NCBI RefSeq assembly: GCF_000471905.2
Contig: NW_006499436.1
Span: 3,869,272-3,933,271, forward strand
DNA: 64,000 nucleotides
Reading direction: 5' to 3'
From: Amborella trichopoda
Taxonomy: Eukaryota > Streptophyta > Magnoliopsida > Amborellales > Amborellaceae
The notes beneath the pieces were generated by a model. It saw only the letters and a list, made by a program, of their open reading frames with translations, did not search any database and was not told the DNA's origin. Every line of letters begins with the position of its first letter. Position 1 is the first letter of the stretch. The position numbers and the translations under genes were made by a program. Positions 45,306-56,918 of the stretch are shown here, in pieces.

Positions 45306-45755
45306 ATATTTTCCGATGTTCAACATCCAAAAATGTCGTTTTTGGATGTCCCACATTCAGAAACTTGATGTTTTCGGATGTCCAACATCCGAAAATATCA
45401 ATTTTCCGGATGTTGCACATCCGAAAACGTCACTGCAAAAATCTAGGAACTTCCTGGATTTTGGCCGTGTTTTTTTCAGATGTTCAACATCCGAAAGTAT
45501 CAATATTTTGGATGTTGGATATCCAAAATAATTTTTGGATGTCCCACATCCGAGAACTTTATATTTTCGGATGTTGGACATTCGAAAATACCACTGTGAA
45601 AATCCAGGAAGTTCTTGGATTTTCGCAGCGACGTTTTCGGATGTGCAACATTCGAAAATGTCAATTTTTTGGATGTTGGAGATCCAAAATAATTTTCGAA
45701 TGTCCCACATCCAAAAACTTGTCATTTTCGGATGTTGGACATCCGAAAATGTATA
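45306..45755. repeat. Palindromic higher-order repeat array, period about 162 bp
   Basis: Twelve imperfect palindromes with half-sites TTTTCGGATGT and ACATCCGAAAA around a 3-bp centre. They are arranged four per unit, and the units are separated by a second palindrome (AAAATCCAGGAA and TTCCTGGATTTT around a short centre). Corresponding centres lie at 45318, 45481 and 45642. The same half-sites form the palindromes in both TIRs. The array sits between the 3' ends of two convergent genes. Confidence 0.93.
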
Positions 45756-45767
45756 TTATCAGAAGGA

Positions 45768-46150
45768 ATAGAGCCCTTGGCTCTAAAAAAATCAAATTAG
45801 AGACTACCTTAAAAATAACACTAGATGAGGTTGTTTTGATGTCCACATATCCTCAAATTGATCGTTTAGACATCAAGATGTATGGACATGAGAAAAAAAT
45901 GGATTTTATGTTTTTGAAATAGTGCATCTTGTAACACATTTTTGGACCATCAATTTTCAAGATTTTCAAGTTTTCATAGATCTGCTCGATCTACACTATT
46001 TTTTAAGCATTAAATTTTATATGTTAAGATGAAAATTTATTTTCTATCACAAAGATTTCCAATATTAAAATCATCTTTCTTGATACTATTTAAAGGTGCG
46101 CTCTACTTTGATTGTTTAGAGCTTCGGCTCCATACAAACTGCACCCATAT
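45768..46150. mobile_element. MITE-like element, family copy A, nested in the MULE
   Basis: The ends are inverted: AGAGCCcttGGCTCTAAA and ATCAAATTAGAG on the left, and on the right, reverse-complemented, GGAGCCGAAGCTCTAAAC and AATCAAAGTAGAG. The interior includes TAGATCGAGCAGATCTATGA (minus strand) and matches the element at 63403-63785 along its length. No coding potential. Superfamily unknown. Confidence 0.7.
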
Positions 46151-46568
46151 CAGAAACCATGATTTGTTTTGCTAAGAGAAATATTCCTATGAGATTCTTT
46201 TAAAAGATTTAAACAAAAGTAGAAAGTCTTTCGCCGGTCTTGATACGAATCGTGCCAAGAAAGACTTAAATGATAGTAGAAAGACTTAACCAAATTCTAC
46301 TTTACAATATTCATTCGACAAATTGGGTGGGTCAAAATGACCAATACATTACAACGGTCATAATGACCAAGTATTCCAATACATTATAAGGGTCAAAACC
46401 CCATTACATTAGTTGCCTTCTCTTAAGCTGATACTGTTTATTTGGTGTGTTATATTTTCTGCATTCCTCAACTGCAGGTTGTGTGGATGGAGCTAGGTCT
46501 TCTACTGCCCGACTACTTTCACCCACTACATCATGTCCGACCTTGTCAGGTACACCTTCGTCATTATA

Positions 46569-48265
46569 TTAACGCTGTAAATTTTCTATCTTGGATTCTA
46601 TGTCAATCATATCCACAGGCACAAACTTAGACAACGTTTCAAACGCGTTGTTAACACGATTATAAACTCCAAGATACCACTTCTGTCTAAGTGTAAGTGC
46701 CTCTGCTAATATGATTGTAGATGCTTGAACTGCACTAACCTGCAAAAACAAGATAGGTAATTAATATATTTAAACAATTTTATGGAACTAATAGCTAAGT
46801 ACAAGACTATAAGAATTGTAGGTCAATATAAACATACCAACTGGTCCTCATAACCTTGAGGTCTCATTATATACTGTGGTTCATGAGCAAGAACCACAGC
46901 TTCTTCTTCCTGGTTATGAGGTTGGAATATGTCTTTGGGTGGGTTAGTGACATTATGTATTATAGGATGGGACCCTAGGTTGTACCAGGCCTCGTACACC
47001 TCTGAGGGCAACCCATTGTTAATATCTTATTTAATATCAGGCATCATGCGGTCATAACGAGTCAACTAATGTTGGATTTTGTCCGCATTAACAGTTCGTC
47101 AATCTCGCTGTCCACCTTGTCTGCTAGACCTTTTTCCAAAAACCAAGGGATTTCTAGCAGTGCCCTGTTTCGCTCCAAATTGTCGGTGTACACGATCTAG
47201 CATATACGACTCGTTAATATCATCAAATATGAGCATCATTATGCACATTGCAGATTGATATGCCTCCTGCATGTCATCTACAATGACCTCATCAGGCTTG
47301 AAATAGGGTATTACCTATTATGTGATATGCAATTAGTCAATAAACGTAAGAGAAAATACTTAAATACATTTGAAAGTAATCAATATCAAATTACACACTG
47401 ACCTCATTAGGTTGGAGGTTATCAAATTCTTGTTTAATAGGAGGCATTAAGTTATGTGGATTGCCACGATAATTCTTCGATGGCTCCCATCTTTTGGCCT
47501 TAGGCATATTTGGAGGGATATTATGTGGTATGGGCCTCATATGCATAATATGTTCATACGATCAGCACTGCAATAAATTAAGATATGATAAATATTTAAT
47601 ACTTTAGGAAAACAGTCTAAACTATTACGCTTATGTCATATACCAAAAAAAAAGTTACCTACATGAGAGTGGTTAAACCACTAAAATGTCTTCGCTTGAA
47701 AGTACAAGCTTTTCCAAGTGAGCGATAGAGGAATGCAAGGGTTGCAGCACCCCAAGCATATCTGTTGGCTCCCTCAATATCTTCAAAAAATTGCAAGTAC
47801 CTTGTTGGAATTATTGGAACTAACGCATCAACTAATATAGTGACACTGATGAGGAAGAGCATATATGCTTGAATATATTTATAAATTTCAACAGCGATTG
47901 CATCAGGTGGAAATTCCCTAAAATTCACCTTCAACCATGTATGCCTCAGGACTGTCAGGTTGCTATCAAGGACTATACCCAAATTGTCTTCTTTATACTG
48001 TCGTTGATCATTGATAAGACAACATGTAACTGGCTCGCCATTCACAGCCAGTCCTAATATCTCATATACATCAAAAAGCGTTAGTGTTATCTCACCAATA
48101 TGAATGTTGTAATGCAATGTGTTGGTCTTATAACGTCACGTCTCTACATTGATTGAGACCAAAGGATGATCAATTCGGTTTGGCCAAATAATAGATAGCG
48201 CATTCAACCCAGACGCATTTACTAATTGGACTTGCTCTTTTGTTAGTTGCCATTCGTTTAATTAA
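46569..48265 (-). pseudogene. Plant-mobile-domain (PMD) gene carried by the MULE, four exons, decayed
   Basis: Exon 1 (to about 47658) has VNASGLNALSIIW, DHPLVSINVET, NTLHYNIHIGEITLTLFDV, ILGLAVNGEPV, YAWGAATLAFLYRSLGKA: the order of the plant mobile (aminotransferase-like) domain found in MAIN/MAIL-type proteins and in transposons. Exon 2 is 47567-47403 (WSYEHI with Trp as TGA, RPIPHNIPP). Exon 3 is 47313-46838 (MLDRVHRQFGAKQG, QPHNQEEEAVVLAHEPQY). Exon 4 is 46739-46569 and ends with TAG or TAA after ESKIENLQR. Introns have GT/AG ends and TTGCAG-type acceptors. Several stops are single transitions from expected codons (CAG to TAG, TGG to TGA), which suggests decay by cytosine deamination. 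Function in the element is unknown. Confidence 0.85.
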
Positions 48266-50506
48266 TAAGTCTTCTCATTAATTCTAATTTATTGTTTATC
48301 CTGAAATACAACAAATAGACAACATATTAGTCCCAATACATATACATGTACTTCCCATATGAAATATGATGCATGTTCGGGATGAAGTTGCAACAAACTA
48401 GGGTCCTGAGGACCTCCTGGATATCCTCCATTGGGATGTACATGATTCATATTCACTGAAATCCTATATGGTCACCATGTTAATCATAAAGTTACATATG
48501 CAAAACTTAACCGAATAACAAAAAAACAATAATGACATGCTATTATTAAACGGAAAAATTGATTCTTTCTTGAAATTGAATTAAAGTCTCTAGTTGGTCC
48601 AGGCCAACTTGGGAAAGTCTCTAGTTGGCCCAGTGGTTTATTAATGACTGGTAATTAAATATTTGCTCTGTCCAAAATTCATTATATCCAACCACCCTAA
48701 GACAAAGAAGACTAGAGAAGGGTAGATAAATCCATTGATGAAAGAAGAACAATAATAAAATGAAATTGCTATGCTAGTCCAACTTAGGATCCTATACTTG
48801 AAAATTGAAATCAATCAGTTAACATGGTGGCCAAAAAAATAATTGATTCTTTGAGTCAAATAGGTAACTAAGAAGAATTCAAAGAGTTCTTCAAAAACTT
48901 TATGAACAATTATGTGGAACACACTTATAATGGGAATCCAACCCAGCTCATCACCTAAGTATGCGATTATGGCATCACATCAGAAGGAACATTGTCATTG
49001 CCAAATCAACACATAAAATTATACACAACGAAAAAAAAAAAAAAATTCCAAGTTTTCAATTTATAAAAGCTTGCCCACTTGATCAAGTTTTTTTACTCAA
49101 AAAGAATTTTGTTCGCTGCGTGAAACCATCTCTAATAGCTGTTTAATACTTCCTGACCCAGTTTACCATCTTTAATCACCCAAATCTACAAAATAAAGAG
49201 AGAAGCACATATATCCCTAGTTTAATCCAATTCAAGCTTCTCAACCTAAAACTACTAAACAACTTCCATAATTACCTAAAGCGAAAAAGCAATCCCCTAT
49301 CCAGTTCATTACCCATTGTAAAGAAAAAATATCCCATTCACCATCCAATACCACCCAAAAACCAAGTGAAAAAAAGCAAAGGAATTCCTAAATCCATTTT
49401 AATATCTCTACTTAGAAGAACTAGTACACAGACCCCATAATTAACCAGATACTCACAATCCTCATCCACTTCTTTTATCAGTAACAAATACAAAACCACA
49501 TGAAACACTGCACTGAATCCAATTCAATGGACCTCAGCTAAACAATAACTAAACCCTAGATGGATAAATAAATAAAAACACAGTAGTCCCCTTCCAAGTA
49601 ACCATCCTTGTCCAAAAATCAAAGAATTCAACTTTTACGAGTAACTAAATCATTTCACCAGAATTTGACATTGATAAGCAACTAATCATTTCATTGTAAA
49701 GACAAGAATCCAGCTTTCATAGGCAACTAAATCATCCCATCAAAAACAAAGAATTTATGTTAGCTAAGTAACCAAACCATTAAAAAACAAAGAAGTTCAA
49801 TCAAAAACTGAAGATTTCGATTTATAGATAGCCTAACGACTCCATCAAAAATTAAAAATTCAATTTCAAGAAACAATCAAATTATTGTTTCCATAACAGA
49901 AAACAATACTACTTATAATACAAGCAGTAGATTAAAGCCAATAATATGGTCACCTATCTATTGATAAACAGGAGCAAAAAAGACGTCAAGGACATCAAGA
50001 GGTCCTATTTGATTCAAAACCACAATCTGTAAGAAACACACACAATAAGCATAGACCCAATTATTTTGTGCTATTAAGAGTATAAGCCCCCAAATTAAAA
50101 AAAATTACGGTTCTACAGAGACCACAAAATTTCAAGTTCTCATAACCCACAAATTTTAAAAATCTAATTCAATCACAATAGAGCCACAAATTAAGTCAAT
50201 CTATACCAAAATCACATGAAATAACTATTATGCTTGAGTATAAACCCTAACAAAAAATCAGGTGGCAATCTAAATATCAAAAATCGACCCACATACCTTC
50301 GCTTTGTGAAATGGCTTCAAAATCTAAGAAATATTGTCTATCAAAGATATACACTGTTGAAAATCAAAATATATGAACTATCTACTATTATTTACCAATG
50401 AGAGATCAAATAGGCCCACAAAAGCACTCACACAGCAAGAACACTAAACCAATGACCAAAAACGCAAAAAGCAAGGAAGACGAAGTTTAAATTTACTGTC
50501 GCACTG
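48266..50506. other. MULE right arm, no gene recognised
   Basis: Very AT-rich, with loosely repeated ATCAAAAACAAAGAA and CAACTAAATCAT segments at about 49600-49870. It may contain the upstream region of the PMD gene. No reading frame worth reporting. Confidence 0.4.
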
Positions 50507-50810
50507 TTTTCGGATGTTCAGCATCCGAAAATATCATAAATTCGGATGTTGAACATCCAAAAATACCACATTGAATGTTTTAACTTGCGCCCATTTTCGG
50601 ATGTTGAATATCCAAAAAACCCACAAATTCGGATGTTCAACATCCGAAAAACCCACAAATTCGGATGTTCAACATCCGAAAAAGGGTAAAGATGTATTTT
50701 TTTTAAAAATAGCATTATAGAAGATAAAAATCGGACACAACTGTAATAACGGAATCTATTTGGTATATCCGTAATAACGCAAAGTATAATGGAGTTTTAC
50801 GTAATTTCTC
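50507..50810 (-). repeat. Right TIR of the MULE
   Basis: Inverted match to 41264-41531 with an extra palindromic unit (a duplicated CCCACAAATTCGGATGTTC segment near 50617-50665). Ends GTAATTTCTC at 50810. Confidence 0.92.
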
Positions 50811-50819
50811 AAAAAGCAA

Positions 50820-52639
50820 TCTATAAAGAGAAATAAATAAAAAATATAAAAACTAACTGGTAAGTCGTGTCTCTAGGCCCATCACCCGAACTTGGGGCCC
50901 ATATCACACTGAAGATACGAGTCATCTAGTTACTTGACCTTCTAGTTTTGCTGAACCACAGTTTGTTTTGAATACTCTGGGGGATTTTTGCCTAGGAATT
51001 TGCTTCGGCATCTTTGGTTGACCTAATAAGGATGTTCTTCTCCATTTGAAATTTGTAGAAAATTTAGGGTTTTAATTGGATTAGCTGCACCAGACACATC
51101 ACTAGGCTCATTGCCCTTAGCAGCGAGATTCAGGTCGTTGCCGCCTACCTAGCTCAAGTCTAAGGTTGCCAAATTCACTAAGCGTTATGTCAAATTTTGC
51201 TTTTTGCGAGGGCTATTTCAGCTATTTTGAATATTTTCTCACTTTATGCTTATAACATACCTATTGTGGATGTCCGGCTCCTAAAATGGGTTCTAAATAA
51301 TATTTTAGAATATCTTATGGTTGGACTATGGTTCAAGTGTAGACTACAATTCAGTTTGTCGTATAGTTCACTAAGCTAGTGTGCTTCAGGGTTCAGGCTA
51401 TAGGTTTCTGGCAAGTTTCTTAGCCAACATTTAGGGGGTAAGTCTAAATCTTCTCAGCTTAAATTGCAACTTAAAAAAGTTAATGGGTCAGGTTTGCATA
51501 AGATGTCAACCTTATATTATTGAAGTAAGATGCACTTCAAAGCTACACTTCAAAGCTATGTCAAAAGATTCAAATTTAGTGCCGAAAAGCTTTGTAATAA
51601 CGTGAAAATCTATTTGTCACCTTTAGTGATAAAATTTAAAGCTAAAAAAATGATGCAAATTAGACATATCTATACACAACTAAAACTTTTGAAAATAGAT
51701 GACCCAAATAATACATTACAAGATATGCTATTTCATGAGTTAAAATATTTGTATTTCCATATTCATATATCTCGAGGTTGGTGTGATCAATTTGAGGGGT
51801 TTATAGCATCAAAACGACCTATTTTGATGAGTTTTTTAGATGCTCCTCACTTCGATATTAACTTTTTCCAAAGTTAACATACACTCCGTAAAAATAAATT
51901 CCAGGATTAAATATAGAATATCCAATTCTTTGGACAAACGGATTTAAGTGTATGGGAACAAAAAGTTATTATTTGGTAAGAATATTCATATGGTGAGTGT
52001 GGAGCACACACACTCAAGAATTCAGTTTTATATGAAAGGGAGAAAGAGGACGAAAATGCTTTAGCTCAGTTGCAGTTGCATGCTATGTACAAGATGTGCC
52101 GACGTTGACTTGGTGTCACCACATATTGTGTCATCTTTTTCTCTCGTATGGCATAAAATTTGTTGGATTGTTGGAAATATGTATAGCAAGAAAGAGGATG
52201 AGGTTGTGGGGTAGCATGCCCCATTTAGTTGTACATCGTGCTCTTCATATCCACTGACAGCTTAAAAAAACCTAACAATTTAATAAATGGGTAACGCCAG
52301 TATTCCCCACTTAATTACCTGATATCAATATTTTCACTATTTTAGGAGCTCTAGATCAAGTTTTAGAGGCAAAACTGGATTTGCAGTATTTATGAGGACT
52401 TTGGGATCCTCCATCCATGGACTCTTTAGTTTTTGGGTATGGGGAAGGGGAGAAGTAGGGGTAAAGGGGTCTTTGGATAGCCACACCGTACCAAATCTGA
52501 AGCCAATATATTATGCTCTATCAAATATATGACGATCGAATGCTAGGGTACTTCCTGAACTATTTTTAGACCGTATTCTTTCATGAATAGACACAAAATT
52601 CAATTGTTCTGAGTGTATTTCAAATTAAAATTAATGTAG
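50820..52639. other. Intergenic DNA with a diverged MITE-like copy (B)
   Basis: 51489-51850 resembles the elements at 45768 and 63403 in the middle part (ACAAGATATGCTATTTCATGAG against ACAAGATGCACTATTTC; TGATCAATTTGAGG; CATCAAAACGACCTATTTTG). Its ends are not clear. The rest holds nothing I recognise. Confidence 0.45.
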
Positions 52640-53250
52640 CTTGATGATCATCCATTGGGGGCTTAGTAAGAAGTTGGGAGAACTTTATCAAGGTGGAAGA
52701 TCATCACGGTTTCAAATTATGTAAGAAGCTTCAAGCCATCAAAAACAAATTAAGAAGTTGGAGCATGGAGACTCTCCTCTAATAGTGTTATTTCGGAAAA
52801 GTTCGTGCAAGTGGATTTAGGGATGTTTTGAATCAACTCACTTCTCAAGTCACGTAAATGGAAGCCCCAAGGTTTTCTCATTAAAACTTCAAGGGCTCCC
52901 TCTCTCCCTTCTTATTTTCTTATGATCGATGAGTATTTTAGAATGTTTCATGGAGTGATTGTTGGAAATTTTTAAGGCTTTCTAAAATGGGTCAACTATC
53001 TCGCATCTGCAATATGAAGATAATAATTTATCGTTTTGTGACGCAACAGATGCCCAAATGAGGAACCTTTGGCTCTACTTGAGGTTTGCAAAGTGGCCTT
53101 AAGTCTCTCAGTTAATATGAACAAAAGGCTATCAAAATTTACTTTCAGGAGTTATCCACCGCCAACGTTTTTGAAGATGGATGGCTGATAGATAGAACTT
53201 CCAAATATATTCATGATCGTGGTCAATTTGTATATGATTGTAGCTAATGT
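52640..53250 (+). pseudogene. LINE reverse transcriptase fragment
   Basis: In shifting frames: DHHGFKLCKKLQAIKNKLRSW, SLPSYFLMIDEYFRMFHGVI, then SHLQYEDNNLSFCDATDAQM and RNLWLYLRF, and SVNMNKRLSK. The active site should be YADD and reads YEDN. It belongs to the same broad L1-like clade as the other LINEs here but is much more decayed. The endonuclease and the C-terminus are absent. Confidence 0.8.
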
Positions 53251-53370
53251 GGCCTCAAGTGATGCACTAACATAGTTTGGAATATTAAACTACATTGTCT
53301 GCAATGAAATGCTAGGAAGATAATGATACAAACCATGTTTTATGATCTTTAGTTTTTGTTTTTTTAGAAG

Positions 53371-53586
53371 TAATAATGTGTATATAAAAATAAGATGTAT
53401 AATTTTCAGTTGTTTTTTATTGTCATTGTAAATTTGTGTAGGGATAATGTAGTCTACATTAAATTTGTATTTGTATATAAACCCTATTAGGGTTTCTTTC
53501 ATCGTTATTGCGAATTGATCCAACTAAGATTGTCTTCTCTCATCTCTCTACACCTTGTTGTTTCTCTCTGATTCTCTCCGATTATA
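53371..53586 (+). repeat. 5' LTR of the copia element
   Basis: 216 bp: starts TAATAATGTGTATA, contains TTTGTATATAAACCCTATTA (TATA box) and a CT-rich 3' part, and ends CTCTCCGATTATA. It matches the 3' LTR at 56693-56913 apart from small indels, one of them an inserted TTTTCAGTTA-like segment. Confidence 0.92.
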
Positions 53587-54205
53587 AGATGGTACCAGAG
53601 CAAGGTTCAAATAAGTATTGCTGTGAAATTTGATTGACAAAAATTATATTGTCTTCATCATTGTTTCTCACAGATTAGCGATCTCTGAAGGTCAGTTTGC
53701 CCTTGTTTATTTTACTTTTGATTAGCTAAAGATTTTCGACAACTGCCGAGTATCTCTTTCTCTACACTCATGAAGTGCGAACGTCTTTTTTTTCTTCCGT
53801 TTACCTAGTTACTGCATATATTCAACGTCTTTGCTTCCACTCTTGCCTTCAAAATCTTCTTCTTCTTGAAATTTTTTATCTTATTCTCCTCATCCCACCC
53901 TGGTTTTGTCTTCTTGTTGTTTGCCTTTAAATAATGCATTGTTTCCTCCATTAGAAATTTCCCAAGGAGCAGCAATAAGCACTTTGTTACTTTCTAAGTA
54001 TACCTTCGTTCTTCCTACATTACCCTCGTTCTTATTTTCTTATTTTGTCTTCTTGGAGTAAAAAAAAAAATTTTTTGGTGTATTTTGGCTAATATTGAAT
54101 CCATCGAGTTGGAGTTGTTATTTTTGTGTTCTAGTAGTTGTGCTTTTAGTTCTTTTATCCTCTTGCAACCTCGTGTACTTCTTGTCAGCCATACCTTTTA
54201 TTATC

Positions 54206-55167
54206 ATGGAATCCAAGAATAATACAGAAAGTACTACTATTTCTGTGCATCTTGGTGGGAAGAACTACTGATTGTGGTCTTTTCAAATGAGAAGTTTTCT
54301 CATGGGATGGAAGTTATGGGGATATATTGATGGTTATGTTCCCCAACCTAAGGATGAGAATAGGCGTAGTGATTGGCTTGCCATAGATAACTCTATTGTG
54401 ACATGGATTATGAACTCAATTGAGCACAAAATTGAGCGCAACCTCACGTATCAATCTAGTGTCAAAGCAATGTGGGATTATTTACATAAGATTTATTCTC
54501 AAGCAAATAATGCCCATCTCTATACCCTTGAACAGGAGAGCATGAAGACATAACAAGGGGACTCATCAATTCAAGATTATTTTAATACTCTTTCAGGTAT
54601 ATGGAATGAGATAGACTTGATGGAGACAAAGTCATCCACTGAAGCTATTATTAAAGCACGAAATCGGTCTCGTTTATTTCACTTTCTTATGGGGTTGCGA
54701 TCGGAGTTTGAAAGCATGAGAGCATCAATCCTTCATTGTACTCCCACTCCACCATTAGATGATTACCTTTCAGATCTCCTTGCTGAAGAAACTCGCTTAA
54801 GCTCTCTTGGGGTTTGCAAATCCACATCACAAGATGTCACTGATGTGGCATTAGCCACGTCCAATTTCCCTAACAAGGATACCAATTATGTCCAAGTGCA
54901 ATGTTACATATGCAAACAAAGAGGCTACACAGTCGATTGGTGCAAGAAGCACATTTTTTGCAATTATTGTAAGAAGATCGCGCATGTATTAAATGATTAT
55001 AAAAAACGCCCTCAGGCACGTGGGAAACCTCGTATACCTAGTCAGACTCAATGGGCTGCAATCACCTCCATTCCTAGTCCCACCAGTATGGAGGATGCCA
55101 CTTCCGGTAACTCTCATTCTACTTCCATCTGTTACCCATGTATCCATGCTAGATCTTTACTCTGTTG
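54206..55167 (+). pseudogene. Copia gag of the short element, broken
   Basis: The ATG at 54206 gives MESKNNTESTTISVHLGGKN, then a TGA at codon 22, then LWSFQMRSFLMGWKLWGYID, IVTWIMNSIEHKIERN, MWDYLHKIYSQANNAH, SRLFHFLMGLRSEFESMRAS and AEETRLSS, the UBN2-type gag order. The zinc knuckle region is damaged (CYICKQRGYTVDWCKK with Thr where the knuckle has His). A 164-bp tandem duplication (55017-55180 and 55181-55347) lies in the C-terminal linker. Confidence 0.9.
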
Positions 55168-55347
55168 ACTCAATAACAATCACGTGGGAAGCCTCCTGTA
55201 CCTAGTCAGACTCAATGGATTGCAATCGCCTCCATTTCTAGTCCCACCAGCATGGAGGATGCCACTTCCAGTCACTCTCATTTTACCTCCACATCTGTTA
55301 CCCCTGTATCCATGCCATATCTTCACTCTATTGACTCAAATACACTC
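55017..55347 (+). repeat. Tandem duplication of 164 bp in the gag-protease linker
   Basis: CACGTGGGAA(A/G)CCTC starts at 55017 and 55181. Both copies run through CCTAGTCAGACTCAATGG and GTATGGAGGATGCCAC-like sequence. They differ at about a dozen positions. Confidence 0.92.
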
Positions 55348-55359
55348 CAACAATTTGCT

Positions 55360-56695
55360 CAAGTTTTAGCTGCCATGGGTTTTTCAGATAACTCAAATCT
55401 TTTATCAAACACTTGGATGATAGACTCAGGAGCATCAAATCATTTGACAGGACAACTTTTTGCATTTATCCTCTGTAAAACCCCATTATGAAAATATGGC
55501 TTATTTTACTGCTAATGGATCTCCACTTCATGTTACCCACTCTCGTAATACCAGTGTCCCTGGTCCATCTGGTAGCTTCTTAGCATTGAAAGATGTTTAT
55601 CATATTCCCAACCTTTATTTGAATTTAATATATGTTGGCCTCAAACAAGCTCCCCATGCGTGGTTTGAGCGTTTTCGGGCTGTCATTCTTGTAACTGGCT
55701 TCACTCAAAATAAACATGATTACTCCATGTTTATTCGTACCACAAAGCATGAAATTTATATTATTTTATTATATGTTGATGATATTCTTATATCTGGCAA
55801 TGATTTCAATTCCATTAAGGATGTAAAGCTACAATTGTAAGAAGAATTTCAAATGAAGAATCTTGGGGAAGTATCTTATTTTCTTGGCCTTGAGATCTCT
55901 CGCTCTAAACGTGGTATTTACATCCATCAACAGAAGTATGCACTTGATCTTGTTTTCGGTGCCCGATTGAATGATGTGAAGGTTGTTGATATGCCCATGG
56001 AACTCAATGTTAAACTTTTTACACATGTTGGAGATCCTCTTCTTGAGCCTACGATGTATCGCAAACTTGTCGGCTCCCTCATCTATCACACTATGACTCA
56101 CCTAGATATTGCATATGTTGTCCATGTTGTGAGCCAATTTGTTTCAGATCCTCGACAACCACATTTATCAGCAGTTCATCAATTTTTACGCTATGTTCGA
56201 TATACTTCCATTCGTGGATTATTCTTTGACTCCACATCCTCTTTAGATTTTTGTGCATATGCAGATGCAGATTGGGCAGGTGATCCAGACATTTGTCATT
56301 CTACTACATGATATTGTGTATTTCTTGGGCTATCATTAATATCATGGAAGAGCAAAAAACAAGACATTGTTCCCAAGTTCAGCACTGACGCTGAATATCA
56401 TGCTATATCTTCTGTTGCTAGTGAGATTGTTTGGGTTTGTGTTCTTCTCAATGAGTTTGGTATCTCTATTTCAAATCCCACACGTTTATATGCAGATAAC
56501 CAAAGTGCAATTAAGATTGCATCTAATCCAGTTTCTCATGAGCGAACAAAGCATATTAATGTATATTGTCATTATGTTTCTTTTACTGTGCAAACGACTG
56601 ATATTTTCACCAAATCTGTTACTAGGAGCCGTCATGATTTTCTAGTGAATAAGCTAATGCTTTCTTCATGTCTGCATCAGCTTAAAGGGGGGTAA
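55360..56695 (+). pseudogene. Copia pol with protease fused directly to the RT palm
   Basis: The protease active site is present (WMIDSGASNHLTG, about 55414-55453). The frame then runs DVYHIPNLYLNLIYVGLKQA and PHAWFERFR. NLYLNLI normally precedes integrase, and GLKQAPHAW lies in the middle of RT, so some 2 kb is missing and the join falls in TATATGTTGG at about 55632. The RT palm YVDD is intact (about 55773). RNase H follows (FCAYADADWAGDPD, then LYADNQSAIKIASNP, SHERTKHI). Stops at about 55838 and 56310 and a frame change near 56370. Non-autonomous. Confidence 0.9.
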
Positions 56696-56913
56696 TAATG
56701 TGTATACAAAAATAAGATGTATAATTTTCAGTTATTTTCAGTTGTCTTTTATTGTTATTGTATATTTGTGTAGTGATAATGTGGTCTACATTAAATTTGT
56801 GTTTGTATATAAACCCTATTACCTGTCATCGTTAATGAGAATTGATCCAACTAAGATCGTCTTCTCTCATCTCTTTACACCTTGTTGCTTATCTCTGATT
56901 CTCTCCGATTATA
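56693..56913 (+). repeat. 3' LTR of the copia element
   Basis: 221 bp, matching 53371-53586 from TAATAATGTGTATA to CTCTCCGATTATA. Differences are few, so the insertion is among the younger ones in the window. Confidence 0.92.
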
Positions 56914-56918
56914 AGAAG

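Larger units (their letters stand above)
41264..50810 (+). mobile_element. MULE (Mutator-like element), complete but decayed, with two genes
   Basis: The flanks are AAAAAACAA (41255-41263) and AAAAAGCAA (50811-50819), a 9-bp target-site duplication with one mismatch, as MULEs make. The ends are GAGAAAATTACcTAAAA and the inverted GAGAAATTACGTAAAA. Long TIRs run inward (268 and about 304 bp). Inside are a mudrA-type transposase gene on the plus strand, a plant-mobile-domain gene on the minus strand, a palindromic repeat array between them, a nested MITE-like element and long AT-rich flanks. The 9.5-kb size suits an autonomous-type MULE. It lies 1.4 kb upstream of the host gene start. Confidence 0.93.
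53371..56913 (+). mobile_element. Ty1/copia element with both LTRs and an internal deletion
   Basis: LTRs at 53371-53586 and 56693-56913, flanked by the perfect 5-bp duplication AGAAG (53366-53370 and 56914-56918). A primer-binding site TGGTACCAGAGC follows the left LTR (53590-53601), and the purine tract TTAAAGGGGGG precedes the right one. The 3.5-kb length is short for copia (usually about 5 kb), because integrase and the first half of RT are deleted. The termini read TA...TA rather than TG...CA. It inserted into an older repeat related to 60928-61140. Confidence 0.92.

Noticed and set aside
45281..45922. A 213-codon frame over the palindrome array
   Set aside because: The repeated peptide (FGCPTSxN, FSDVQHP) is a by-product of translating the palindromes, and similar frames exist on the other strand.
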